DNA of 64,000 bases from contig NC_034438.1 in assembly GCF_002078875.1 (NCBI RefSeq), forward strand, positions 16,673,747 to 16,737,746, written 5' to 3'. Every line of letters begins with the position of its first letter. Positions within the stretch are counted from its first letter, which is position 1. Source of the stretch: Numida meleagris (Eukaryota; Chordata; Aves; Galliformes; Numididae). Position numbers and translations under genes: made by a program. Positions 34,214 through 46,963 of this stretch are shown here, piece by piece. Under the pieces are notes generated by a model, which was not told where the DNA came from, ran no database searches, and saw only the letters and a list, made by a program, of their open reading frames with translations.

Positions 34214-35765
34214 ATGGCGCTGCGCGCGCGAGCGCTGTACGACTTCAGGTCGGAGAACCCGGGGGAGATCTCGCTGCGGGAGCACGAGGTGCTGAGCCTG
34301 TGCAGCGAGCAGGACATCGAGGGCTGGCTGGAGGGCATAAACAGCCGCGGCGACCGCGGCCTCTTCCCGGCCTCCTACGTGCAGGTGATCCGCGCCCCCG
34401 CCGCCGAGCCGCCGCCCCCCGCCCGCTACGCCAACGTCCCCGCCGGGGGCTTCGAGCCGCTGCCGCCGCCCGCCGCCTTCAAGCCGGCCGCGCAGCAGCC
34501 CGAGCCCTTCCCTCTGCCGCCCGCCGCCGCCGGCTACCCCTTCCCGCCGGCCCCCTACGGCGGCGCCTACCAGCCCAGCCAGGGCAGTGATGACGACTGG
34601 GACGACGACTGGGACGACAGCTCCACGGTGGCGGATGAGCCGGGCGCCCTGAGCGGCTCCTACCCCGACTACGAGGCGGCGGGCGGCGGCGCGGCGCCGG
34701 GCCGATACCGGCTGTCCACGCGCTCCGAGCTGTCGCTGGGCTCCCGCGGCGGCGGCCACCCCGCGGGACACCCGCACCCGTCCGGCGGCGGCGGGGCCAA
34801 GAGCTCGGCCACGGTGAGCCGCAACCTCAACCGCTTCTCCACTTTCGTCAAGTCGGGCGGGGAGGCCTTCGTGCTGGGCGAGGCGTCGGGCTTCGTGAAG
34901 GATGGAGACAAGCTGTGCGTGGTGCTGGGCCCCCGCGGCCCCGAGTGGCAGGAGAACCCCTACCCCTTCCAGTGCTCCATTGAGGACCCCACCAAGCAGA
35001 CAAAATTCAAGGGCATGAAGAGCTACATTGCCTACAAGCTGGTGCCCAGCCACACCGGGCAGCAGGTGCATCGCCGCTACAAGCACTTTGACTGGCTCTA
35101 CGGGCGCCTGGCTGAGAAGTTTCCTGTCATCTCCGTGCCCCACCTGCCCGAGAAGCAGGCCACCGGCCGCTTCGAGGAGGACTTCATCTCCAAACGTCGC
35201 AAAGGCTTGGCCTGGTGGATGGACCACATGTGCAGCCACCCCGTGTTGGCACAGTGTGATGCCTTCCAGCACTTCCTCACCTGCCCCAGCACTGATGAGA
35301 AGGCCTGGAAGCAGGGCAAACGCAAGGCCGAGAAAGACGAGATGGTGGGTGCCAACTTCTTCCTGACCATCAGTGTCCCCACTGGCCCTGGGGCTGTCCT
35401 GGACTTGCAGGAGGTGGAAAGCCAGGTGGATGGCTTCAAAGCCTTCACAAAGAAGATGGATGAGAGCGCCCTGCAGCTCAATCACACCGCCAATGAGTTT
35501 GCCCGCAAACAAGTCACTGGTTTCAAGAAGGAATACCAGAAGGTGGGGCACTCCTTCAAGTGCCTCAGCCAAGCGTTTGAGCTGGACCAGCAGGCCTTCT
35601 CGGCTGGCCTCAACCAAGCTATAGCCTTCACTGCAGAAGCCTACGACACCATCGGGGACCTGTTTGCAGATCAGCCTCGACAGGACCTAGATCCTGTGAT
35701 GGATTTGTTAGCACTCTATCAGGGGCATTTGGCCAACTTTCCAGACATCATCCATGTCCAGAAAG
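34214..35765 (+). CDS. SNX18: Sorting nexin-18 (SNX18), exon 1: SH3, linker, PX and first part of BAR
   Basis: The exon encodes residues 1-517 and the first base of codon 518. Residues 1-60 are an SH3 domain (ALYDF at 7-11, [16 protein letters not shown]). A Pro/Ala/Gly-rich linker follows, with an acidic tryptophan motif [10 protein letters not shown] (127-136). The PX domain covers about 245-360 and has [13 protein letters not shown] (287-299), whose basic residues bind phosphoinositide, and [14 protein letters not shown]. From about 395 begins the BAR membrane-curving domain. SNX18 belongs to the SNX9/SNX33 group. It bends membranes, works with dynamin and N-WASP, acts at AP-1/PACS1-positive endosomes, and feeds membrane to autophagosomes. 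The start is GCCATGG, an optimal context, and the first residues align with other SNX18 proteins. The full product is 601 residues against about 628 in human; the difference falls in the linker. The donor is AAAG/GTAACA. Long frames on the opposite strand and in frame +3 are GC-rich shadows. Confidence 0.96.
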
Positions 35766-36147
35766 GTAACATCCGTATATATTTTATAAAATGGTAGTTT
35801 TACAAATTGGTGGTGTGCAGACAGGTGTAGGAACCATCAGCTAAACGTGCTGCATCTGTCTTGCTGGCTTTGGGTTAAACGTTTCCGTGTTTACTCAGGT
35901 AAGCTGTTGCTAAAAATACCCAAAACACGTCAGTGACAGCTTTCATTCTGTGCCAGAGGTGCAGACTTTGTTGGGAATTTTATTGGTCAGAGGTTACTGA
36001 GTTTGGCCGCGGGTTTCTGAAAGAGTCCACATCTACCTGTATGGCTGATACATTAAAGATCAATGAGCTTGTTTAGAAGCCCCGATATGAAAACATCTCT
36101 TTCCGTTTGATGTAAGTTAGGTATCTTAGATCTCCAATCTAGCAGAT

Positions 36148-36153
36148 AATAAA
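36148..36153 (+). terminator. Intronic AATAAA, possible alternative SNX18 end
   Basis: This is the first canonical poly(A) hexamer noticed after the exon 1 donor, 383 bases into the intron. It could end a read-through transcript coding a 527-residue form with a truncated BAR domain. No strong GT-rich element follows immediately, so use is uncertain. Confidence 0.25.
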
Positions 36154-37871
36154 TCAGAAGCAATCTGAATATGCAAATACTCCAGCTGACCACCTAGTTT
36201 CAGGTGCACATGGCGTTATTTGCTTTTTGCCGTGTCAGACATTCAGGTCAGATGTTTAAAGCTGTTGGTATTTGTCATTTCATGCATTAAAACTCTCTTC
36301 ATGCCTTTGTGAGGATAATGATCAGTGTCCGTAGTTGGAGTTTTTCGTACTTCATCTTAATTATCATGGAAAAAAATGTTGCTCGCCTGTTACCCTTTCA
36401 GCGACTTTCTGGCTAAATCTTGCTCCTGAAGTTCACATTGCTGTTTGTTTAACACTTTGTGATCCACTCAAGGGAAAGAAACACCAAGAATGAAAGAATC
36501 GACTGCTGGATAACTAGGGTCACTTGTTCAGAAAACAGAATCTTGGAGCACTGAATATGTGTAGATGATATCCCCGGTGTGAACTTCATGCTATTCATAT
36601 GTTTGTCACCATTGTGAGAAGAAGAGTCCATCATTCATTCTTCTTGCTGTTATATTCTTGACCTGTGGCTTTCAGCTCAAAGATCAGAGGTACAGAGACT
36701 TAGAAAAACATCACCTGTGATGTAAAGAAATTGGCATGCTTAATAGTTACATAGCAACATGTGAGAGCTTCTTTGCAGGAATGTAATTTGTGGATTTGTA
36801 AGTGTTGGTCTGTATCCTGAGAGGCAGAGCTTTACCTGTGGCCCATGGTGAATCAGTCTCTCTGGCCTTTATGGGACTTTTTCAAGTGCTAGAAATCTGG
36901 AGTTTTGTGATATAATGATTGGAAGGCTTTTTTCAGCAGTTCACAGAGGCAGGTTTTCTGGTGGCATGCATTATTGCTGGGGAAATCTGAGGAGGAAGAG
37001 TTGATAAAATGTATGCAGTTTGTTGTTTAAGAAAGCAAGTATTTCATTTAAAAGCACATGCATTAAGTTCAGATTTTCATTCTCCTGTTGAATCTTGAAA
37101 ATATTGAGTGGAAACTTCAATAATCCCAACATTTCAAAATAGAAAACAGAAGAGTGAAATCTGACCTTTCATGATTTGTTGTGCTAGGTGGTATGGCACT
37201 GTATTCTGATAACAGCTCTTAAATATTTTAAATTTGGAGAGAAGGATGATCTTGGCAATGTCTCATGTTTGGGAGTAGACTACTTTAAAGTGAAATCTCA
37301 AATAATGGTAGGATTGTCCGTAAGTTTCTGGAAGGAATCAAAGGGAAAGATTATTTTATTGGGTGGAATAAAAGAGTAGATGACATATACTAATTGAATT
37401 TATATCCCAAAGTTGTAAGACTGTAGAGGTTCACACTGTAGTATTTTTGGAGGCTTTACTTTGAGAAGAGAACGGTGAATAATAAGATTTGTGCTTGACT
37501 CAATCCGCATTTCCTACAGATTGCACATTGCTGTTTCTTTTTCAGTTCTGTTTGAATTTAAACTTACTGGTTATGTTTACCTTATTAAACCAGGGAAAAT
37601 TCATCTAAATGAGCTTCCACCAGAGCAGTACATGAGTGTGACATATGTTGAGTTGATTTTGTGCCAGAAGACTGTCCTGGAGCTGGCTGGAGGAGCATAC
37701 AGCCAGTTTGTGTGCATGTGTTAATGCTCTATCACCTCTGGGCCAACACTGCCTTCAACAGAATGTTGTCCCTTGTTCATATTTGTGATTAGAAAATAGC
37801 TTGGGTTTGAAAGGTTGGTCTTCTGGGTGTCCATAATCACCACACGAGTAGGGTTAGAGCCGGTTATGTGT

Positions 37872-37891
37872 ATGTTGTTGTTGTTGTTGTT
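37872..37891. repeat. (GTT)n microsatellite
   Basis: Six to seven GTT units in the SNX18 intron. Confidence 0.85.
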
Positions 37892-39652
37892 CTCTGTATG
37901 AGAGATAAATTAAAGGAAAATCAAGTAAAAATATTTTTTATCCAGTTTATTGCTGTTTTATTACTCTTAAGAATTACTTGTAACAAGGCTGTAAACTCAG
38001 ATGAAAACACAAACCATTTGGCCTTCTTGCAACATAAGACCTTTCTTTTAAATTTATGACCTGGGATGGTTGCCAGTATTTGAGAGCTATTATTGTCTTT
38101 ATGGATCAAACAAAAATCTATTGGTGATAATAGATGAGCTGAAAACAGAGTCGTGTCCTTCTTTCAGTATTTTATTTTCTATTGTACAATATTTCTGCAG
38201 TAAAATGACCCAAAGGTGACCTCTGAGGTTGTACATGCAGCAGCCTTTTGGTTGATACAATGGCAACATGGGCTTGGCTGTAGAAAGAAGTTATGAGTGC
38301 TCCTCTTTTTTCCCACATAGTACAAATGTATCGTTCATTTCTGGTGAAAACTGAAGGCATTTGCAGATTCTATTTCTGTGTTCCTTTGGACCTAAGAAGG
38401 GCTAAAAAGAAAGGCAGCTATGCCCAAATTATATCCTGTCTGTGAGTAGAATATTAGACTGTCTTGTCTTATTAAGGGTTTGATTTACTGCAGATGAGCA
38501 GCTGCTTGATGTGATTTGGAAGTGTTTTGAGCTGTGAACTGAGAAGTCTGCATGTCTGGGGTGTTTAATTTCTACAAATTTTCTTCTGCAAGAAGAAGGC
38601 CAAACAACCTGAACTAGAGGCAAGAATCTTCCTCCATTTGGTCTTTATGTATTCTTCTAGAATTAAGAACCAAAGCCACAAAAGCCCACTGTTGCTTTGT
38701 CTATGTATCATCAGGTAAATATATTAGCCATTGTGCTTGTAACTGCTTAGAGATCCAGGTCTTTCTACATCCTGTGTTGAGTACATAATGCGTGATGTGA
38801 AACGTGCAGAAAGGGATTGTCATTTTGGTTACTTTGGTGTAAACATGAAAACCAATGGACCACTGGAATATTTTCAAAGTTTTTATTACTACTATTTTAA
38901 GTATTCAGTGAAATGGCAATAGCTTTAGTAGGATATTTTTAAAGGCTCCTCTTTCTCTATGTCCTTGTTGTTGAATTCCCAGTATTTAGGAATTTTCTGT
39001 GAGGGAAGGAGGAGTTAAATTTCCTTCTCCAAAAGAAACGGAGGAGGGATTTGAACTTCTTTCTCTCATACTCCACCTGAGGACCAGCTTGGCAGCTCTT
39101 TATAAGAAAGCATATCCAGTTTTGTGTGTGCTCCAGTGCAGGTCTGAAGGTTCATTGGATTTAGCCCTACAGTGAAGAACACAGTGGGATGGAAGTCCCA
39201 CAGTTCCATCTGGAAGTGCTCAGAAAGAACTTCCCAGTGGGACTGGAAACAGACCATTTCAGTCCCAAGACGCAGATTCCCTATGAACAAGTTGTTGAGA
39301 TACATTTTATTTGGAAAAATGAGCTCTTATGGGAAAACTGGCATTTGTAGGAGTAGATGATAGCAGAGTGCGGTATCTGAGCATCTAAGCACCCAAATAC
39401 TCCTAAAAATCTAGTCCTCAGACCCTCATAGGAAAGTTTGTCTAGCATGCTTATGTGAAATATTCCTGTGCATACCTGTGTTTTTTGGAATGGAAGATGC
39501 AAATAGTTAGACGGATATACTTGTACTCAGTTTTCTTTTGCCTCTGGCAAAACGTTTGTAAAGGGGAATATTAAGTTCAGTAGGCTTGAAACTAATCTGC
39601 GCCTTCGCTTGTCATTTTCTTTTTGCAGAACTAGTGTGTCTTTCAAGAATTA

Positions 39653-39858
39653 ATCATAGAATCGTAGAATGGGCTGGGTTGAAAAGGACCTCAAAGATCA
39701 TCTAATTTCAACCCCCCTGCTGAGTGCAGGGTTGCCAACCACTAGACCAGGCTGCCCAGAGCCACATCCAGCCTGGCCTTGAATGGCTCCAGGGATGGCG
39801 CATCCACAACCTCCTTGGGCAACCTGTTCCAATGTGTCACCACCCTGTGCTTGAGGGT
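39653..39858 (-). mobile_element. CR1 LINE 3' fragment in SNX18 intron
   Basis: The reversed tail ATCATAGAATCGTAGAATGG leads into AAGGACCTCAAAGATCATCT, CAACCACTAGACCAGGCTGC, CCAGCCTGGCCTTGAATGGC and CTTGGGCAACCTGTTCCAAT. Antisense to SNX18. Confidence 0.92.
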
Positions 39859-40197
39859 GGCAATAATACGTTCAGTTGCTTTAGTCTTGAGAAGAAAAGC
39901 ATCCTCCCATCTTTATTTCTGTCTTTTTAAGGTCTGCTTGTGGAAATTCCCTAGGCAGTTTTGGCAAAATAATTCCTAAACAGTAATTGCTATAGCTTCA
40001 CTCATCTGATGAGATCTCCTGACTTCCATAATCTTCAGCATAAATGCTCACTGCAGGCTGGTGCAAGTTCAGGTTCAGGAAATGTATGCACATGTAAGAA
40101 TTTGAATGGTGTTTGTGTGTATACTGTCGGTGTAGTGCATTCTTGTCTGGCTGTCTCATTGTGATACTTGCTTAATGAGAGTAGAGAAGTTATGGGG

Positions 40198-40226
40198 GTT
40201 TGTTTGTTTGTTTGTTTGTTTGTTTC
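40198..40226. repeat. (TTTG)n microsatellite
   Basis: About seven TTTG units in the SNX18 intron. Confidence 0.88.
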
Positions 40227-43200
40227 CAATTCTCTATGAGTAATTAGACCTTTTTTTTAAATTTATTTCTGAAATTGGAAGAAACACTGGCTAGCTTTAT
40301 GTTTCATCTCTGCTTTCCAGAATCCTTCTTTATCTTGTTTTCTGAACACTAAATAAACTTCTGGTTACAATTTTTGCAAAAATGTACTTGAAAAAGTGGT
40401 GTATATACTCTCTAAGATGTAGGCAGCACATCAAGATCTAAAATAATTATTTTAAAAATATCTGAATGACACATTACTTCTTGATCACTGTTTGTGAAAA
40501 CTAAAATAAAGCAAATGTCCTTATGTGCTTGAAGCAAATTCAGTTCTACACATTGGCTCTATAAATGTGCTGGGTGTTGTTTTAGAGTAACTTAGAAAAT
40601 TTGGGGTGAAAAAACATTCCAGCTGTTAATGCATTGGAATTTCAAGTGGGGAAGAACCCCAAACAACACTGAAGCCTGGAGTTCTCTGTGATGTTTTCAG
40701 CAGTTCTTATGGGAGGAGGAGGAGAGGGAAGATGGCTTGGTGTCAAAATTCATGCCCAGTATTTAATTACACAATGTAAAAGCAGTGCCCTTCTCTCTTG
40801 CTTGCTTTCTAGCCCATTAAATTTGTTGTAGCGACTTGTTCTTTTCTCTGTCTCTATTTTCCTTTTATCCACCTTTTTCTGTCTCTCCCACAGACACATA
40901 TACCTTGCATGGAATTCAGCTCAGTTAACTTCACTGCCTGAAAGCTGGGCATGTAATCCTAGCCAGATGACCCCTATAACAGTAAAAGAGATGGATGCCA
41001 GTGTTTCATGTGCTTAAGGACTTGATGAAGAATGGATTGTCTTAGGATGGCTCTCTCTCTCAGCTTCCCCATTGCTGTTACAAGAGAGATGTGGCATTTG
41101 TATACTTGTTGCCTGAATCACTCAGTTTCAACCTTCCAGTGCTTGAAAGCTGCCCAAAGGAAATAAATGTTTAGATGGCTAAACCCTGAAAGAATCCTCA
41201 CATTTAGTACCAGCGTAAAGTTACAGTTTCCTTGGTGTGTGTAAATTACAGAAGCCAACAATGGGCAAGACTGAAATTGATCAATGCCCTTATTTGAAGG
41301 GGCTTAAACAGAAATCAGACTTCTGTGTCCTATCTGCCAAAAAGTTGCATTGGTCTTTTTAAAGTATTGTTTGTTTGCTTATTTTTTCATTTTTCCTTCC
41401 TCTCCGCTACCTCTTCTTACCTTATCTTTCTTAGTGAGCAAGATTGGTGCAAGTAAGAAGTTTCTCTTTCCCGGTAGCTTTTGGAACCTCCTAGCTTGGT
41501 ATCATTCAAGTTTGATGATTGCAAGACATTTCAAGAATGATAAAATTCCAGCGATTATTTTTTAGCAAACAGCTGGTAGCAGGGGAAGGACTGCATGCAT
41601 TACTGCACATTCCCAGGTCTGCATGCTGCAGGATGGCTATTTAATACCAACAGGCTGGAAAAAATGATGACCAGAGCTCACACTTTAAGTTTGGACAGCA
41701 GGCAGTGGAGTCTCTTTGAGTTCTTGCTCACCATAAGCATTAGAGCTTTGTCTACTGGAAAGACGTGGAGAACAGCTAGAGAGTATCAGGGCAATGAGGA
41801 AATTAAAGCAGAAATTGTTTTGTAAAAGGAGGAAGCAACTTTATTTCAAAGATTGTGTAGTAGCTTTTCATCTTGAAGTTTCTAAGAGTCTAGATGGTAA
41901 GAAAGGATTTGTTGTCCTCCTACAGCTGGGAGATTTTCATGTCATGCTAGAAGGACTTCTGTGAAGACAGAGATTACCAGAGTTGGTATACAGAAAACAG
42001 AAAGCAAGTCCTAGAGCTCTTCCAAGTCTTTGTAAGCGCATTATCAATACCAAACAAGCTGGCTGATTTTTCTATTTTGTAAGTCACCTTTGAAACAAGG
42101 ACACGTTTCAGCCTTTCCAACATCTTTTCCATGACTTCATCGTTAGACTTTGTTTGAACAGTTAAAATGCCAAGTTAATGTGTGCAGACTGTATAAACTC
42201 ATCCAGATGGTACCTTACTTATTTTGAATTGCCTCATTCAAACAGCAAAAATTGGAAATTTTAAGTAAAAAAAAATGAAATCACATTTGGCTTAGCCCCC
42301 AGAGCATTTGCCTTATCAACAGGCGGGAGCAAATAAATAGCAAATCCTTTCTACACAGTCTTATGTATATCCTTCATGAAGGCCATGAAGGTGAACTTCA
42401 ATAAAATTTATTTTAAAAACATTAAAAATGCATTTTAAATTTTTGAGTGAGTGCCTCATGAAATCGGTGACAATATGTGTAACTTAACAATCTGCTCAGG
42501 TCTTGTTAGTGCCTTTGGGCTGTCCAGCCTGTTTTGGGTAGATATATATCACATGTGGGCAACTTGTCTAGTTGTGACGAGCTAAGGTGCCCTTTTTATG
42601 TCTGCATGGAATGTGAAAAGCAATGTGAAAAGCAGATTAATGCTTTGGTTTGCCTTGGCTGTTTGTATTGCAAGAAGGAGTCTTCCTTGTTTCACAGAGA
42701 TGCTGCAGCATTCAGGTTTCTAAGAGAGAAGATTTAAATGCACTAGGGAAAAATGGAGCAGGATCTGCATTTGATTTGCATCTCCGCTCTTTTCTTATGA
42801 TGTTATGTGAAGTAGCCATGCATGTTATATTTGCTCATTCTAGGACAGCTGTGGAACTATGCAGATGATGGTGGGCAATCAAACACCATGAATTGTGCTT
42901 ACTTATAGCATCTCTTTTGTCTGTTTGGAGAAAAACATCCAAAAGCGGGTCTTTCAAAGTAGAAATAAGAGAATAGGTGACATCTGCATTTATACTTCTC
43001 TTGATAATGTTGTAACACAGGTATTGATATTTTTTGTAACCTATATTCTCCTTTCCATATATATCCCATAAAATTCAAGACAATTTTGAAGCTACTATTT
43101 AATATTGTGTTGTTTATATCAGCTTTTTCAATACCTTGTATTCGTCTTTTGTAGATTTGGAGTGCTTGTTGTCACTCACAAATGTAATAATGCTTAAATT

Positions 43201-46200
43201 CACTAAAAAGTTTCATCTCAGTACTTCTGCAAGTTGCAGCTGCTTACATTTTTAAGTGCCTGCCCTGAAACTGTTCAGTTGCACAATGTTACTTTTTGAA
43301 GGGCAGATTGCATTTCTGACAACCAGCTTGATTTTACAGTTCACATCTTTCTGTACTTTTAGCATCAGCTGAAGTGCTGTGAAAGTAAATCTCCTTTAAT
43401 TGGAGATAGCTTGTACTTTCCAGCAGTTCTGTCTTTGAACTGGGTAAAACCTGTGTTAAGGAATGTTTGCCCCTCCAGCTGTGATGCCAAGTGCTCTGTT
43501 TATGATAGTGGAAAGTAGTGGACACCATTTAGCTGGATTAAATTTCTGCTGACAGGCCTTCTCTCAGGCATCATTATAGGTAACATATAGTCAGAATGAA
43601 CACTTGCAAGCTCGTGCTGCAGTGCTAGAGTATGGTCATTCATTTGCTGAAAATGCTGTCTGCATACAATACACCTGTTTATTTTAAAATTGCTACGTCC
43701 AAGCTTTAAAAAAAAACCTTTCAAAAAGTTTTGCACAATTCTTACCTAGCAGCGTGTGTTCTGTTAATGCGATTGTGCAGAGTGGTAGATACTTGTAATT
43801 CAGATGCGTTTGTGTCCTTTATTTTGCCATCTTGCTCTCACCTCCTGTTACCAACCTTTTTAAAGGCAAACTGTGGCCTGTGGCTTCTTTAGTGCCCTGC
43901 CTGGCCCAGTGTAGCATCCTTGCCGGCGCTGCTAGTTTTATCTGGGGAACTGTAGAGCCAGTGTGCACCTTGCCAATGTGATCATGTCAACATTTTGGAG
44001 ACTCGGAACACGCCCAGGTATGATAGCAATCCTTGCTTCACTGGATAAATAGATGGGCATACTCTTCCTATATGTGCACATCCATTTGCAGCTATATGCG
44101 CAATAATCTAATCAGATCTTAAATATGGCATAGTATTTTTTTTAAGATTGCAGTTAGACGTGTAGTATCCATTAGCACTGTTATTTCTTTAAAATTGAGT
44201 GACATTTGACACTGTGCATTCTAACACCATCATTAATCAGTTTTGTAGGAATTAAATCAATGTGCATGCTAAAACTACCAAGGACTGGAATTTGTCAAGT
44301 TTCTGAAATCCATGGAAAAAGACTGCTTTATTTTTTGCATGATATCTGCATTGTAAAAAACAGAGCATGGTTTTATATGAACTGAAGAATACAAGTGAGT
44401 GACAGCTTTCAATGAGCTTTGCAGCAGGGTACCTAGAAGAATGAATGGTTCTGTCTGACATTAATGCCACAGTCAGTCGGCTTTAGCCTAGACATTAGCA
44501 GAACCCTGTAATTTGTGATACTAAATTTATGGGACAGTGTTATTCGACTCTGATTTTTTTGAGCAATGGGCAAAGAAGTAATAAAAAATAATTCCTGCTT
44601 ATTCTAGCTGTTGTTAAGCTGCATTTTCTAAAAGCATTAGAGCCACTTTCCCATATCTGTACAAACCCCTTTAATACTAAAGTAATTGTCATTTTAAATA
44701 TTTTGCTTTTACATTTCTGACTTACTTTTAGGGTGAAAAATAGAATCTCCTTAAAAGAGGTTTCCTCCATTAATGAGAAGAATATCATCATTAAATTAGG
44801 AAGCTTGGTTTTTGAAAACTATTTGTGTTGACACTTTCAGAAAAGACAAGTGACTCCCTCGTTTTGCCTTTGATGTTGAAGATTGCTTGCTTTTTTTGCT
44901 GCATTTTCCCTGTGACCTTCTTTTATGCAGTTAAGTCTGTACTGGAGGAGGCTTCTGCATTTAATTTCAGGGGAATTCCCATTATACTGCCTTCCATTCT
45001 AAATCTCGGCCAGAAAATGTAAAGAATTTAAAGAATCTTAATGTAGGCTCCTTTTGTTAATCTGTGCTCACAGCATTCTTAAGCAAATAATCTGTCAGTG
45101 TAATAAAATCTCAGTTCTGCTATGTGTTATTTCATCATTTTGATTTGAACCAAGAGAGGGAAGTTTTGGGGCTTGCTTCGGAGCGGGATTCCACATGAGG
45201 AGTAATCCCATCTGGTGCTGCTGCTCCTTCCCATGTGTTGGAGCTCATAATGGCGTAGCCATGGCTGAGCTGAGTAGAAGTACAGAGCCATCAGTAACGC
45301 TAAGCTCGATGGGCTCCCTCCCCTCCAGGCCCAACATGGCGCTCTATGGAGTAACTCATGGTGGTTGTCCTCATGCAGTGGTGTAAGCAGGATGGCCATG
45401 TAGGTGGCTCAGCTCAGCAGCCATCAGCCTGATGACGGGAGACTTGTTCCTTCCAGGGTTGTTTGTTTCAGGAGAAGAGTAAATCAAAGCTGCACCTGCA
45501 CATGTGTGGGCTGCCCAGGGTTTGCTGTTGGTCTTTCAGCAGAGAGCTGTAGTTAAAAAAAAAACTCATTATAAGGTTCCATGGTAAGGAAGGAGTAAAC
45601 TCATTTCTAGTTACTTTTTCTGCTTTTGCATCCTTCTATGAAAGCCACTGAAAGCAATGTGAGGTATGTTATTTTCTCCTCTCTTTTTGGAGATTATGTC
45701 TCGTAATAAAAGTAAAGCAAAGGGAGTTGGTAGTGTTCGAAATTCTTCCTTCAGTAGTGAGTAGCGTGCTTTAAAGACCACTGTAGATGCCCCTGTTGGG
45801 CAGTTTAACATGATGGGCAGCCAAATGTCATGGAAACACATGTTATTTTGCCTCCTAGTAAGTGATGCACCAAATCCTATTTTTTTGTTTGCAGACAGTT
45901 GGAAGATTAAAAAGCAAAACTGAATGTATTACACAGGTCATTGCATTGTCACAGGATTTCTCAGATAAAACTGCTGAACGATCCTCTTTGTTAAGTCCCT
46001 AAGTTTCTGTAAAGAATACAATGTTTTCTGACTTCGGCTTTCTTCCCTCATGAGGGAGCCGTCCTTCAGAGGAACCTTTGTACTTTGACACAAATTCTTG
46101 GGGGAGGCTGTCTCACCGAAGCTTATTGGCCAGAGGACTTCTCAAAGGAGGCATTCAGGAGCCTGCTGCTCTTTGTTTGTGCCACGCTTACCATTGATTG

Positions 46201-46699
46201 AAAGGCCAGAACAATCACCCTCCCCAGATTTTTCCGCTCTGCCATTTTTATGGCTGCTGTCTTTCACAGTGCCATTTATGAATGGGATAAATGTGGATTT
46301 GTGTTTGGGGTGGCTGGTGTCCACGTGCTGCATTCCCATCACAGTTTCTCACCTGCGGCAAGGCCAGCAGCTCCCGCGATGCCAGGGCTGGATGGTGAAA
46401 GACAGAGCAGCACGCGAGGAGCAGCATGTGGCTTTTTCCCCCAGCTACATTGAATATATATTTCAGGAAACTCTTCTCTGAAATGTGTCAAGAAAAACCA
46501 CAAGGCTAACTTCTTTCCTCCTATATCTTCTTTTATTCTTTTTGTGTTTTGGGTTTTTTTTTTTTGCAATATTTCTCTAGGATGGGGTATAAAGTAAAGA
46601 ATGACAGAAATGTAGTGTTTGAAGGAAGGTTTTGTACTATCATAACAATTTACACGGATGTCAGTTACTTGTGAAAGAAATCTGTTTGTTTCAGTTTAG

Positions 46700-46963
46700 C
46701 ATAGAATCACAGAATCCTAAAGTTGGAAGGGACCTTTAAAGATCATCTCATTCAACTCCCCTGCAATGAACAGGGGGGCACCTATAGTTAGATCAGGTTG
46801 CTTAGAGCCTTGTCCAGCCTGAGCTTGAGCGTCTCTGGGGATTGGGCACCTGTCACCTCTCTGGATAATCTGTTCCAGTGCCTCATCACCCTTGTTGTAA
46901 AAAACTTCTTCTGTATATCCAATCTAAATCTCCCCTCCTTTAGTTTGAAAATAATTCATCACT
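46700..46963 (-). mobile_element. CR1 LINE 3' fragment in SNX18 intron
   Basis: CATAGAATCACAGAATCCTA, then GTTGGAAGGGACCTTTAAAG, TTGTCCAGCCTGAGCTTGAG, TCTGTTCCAGTGCCTCATCA and ATCTCCCCTCCTTTAGTTTG: the reversed CR1 3' UTR, more complete than most copies here. Confidence 0.92.

Larger units (their letters stand above)
33740..35400. promoter_or_regulatory. CpG island spanning SNX18 promoter and first coding exon
   Basis: The base composition switches abruptly from AT-rich to very GC- and CpG-rich at about 33760 and falls off through the second half of exon 1. It is the only such island in the window and marks a constitutive, TATA-less promoter for SNX18. Confidence 0.9.

Noticed and set aside
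34144..34590. 148-codon frame overlapping the SNX18 start
   Set aside because: It is a shifted frame of Ala/Arg/Pro-rich GC sequence beginning with GTG rather than ATG, a shadow of SNX18.
33902..35617. 571-codon open frame on the - strand over SNX18 exon 1
   Set aside because: It is antisense to a clearly conserved coding exon, rich in Gly/Ala/Arg/Val as expected from GC-rich mirror reading, and matches no family. SNX18 on + explains the openness.
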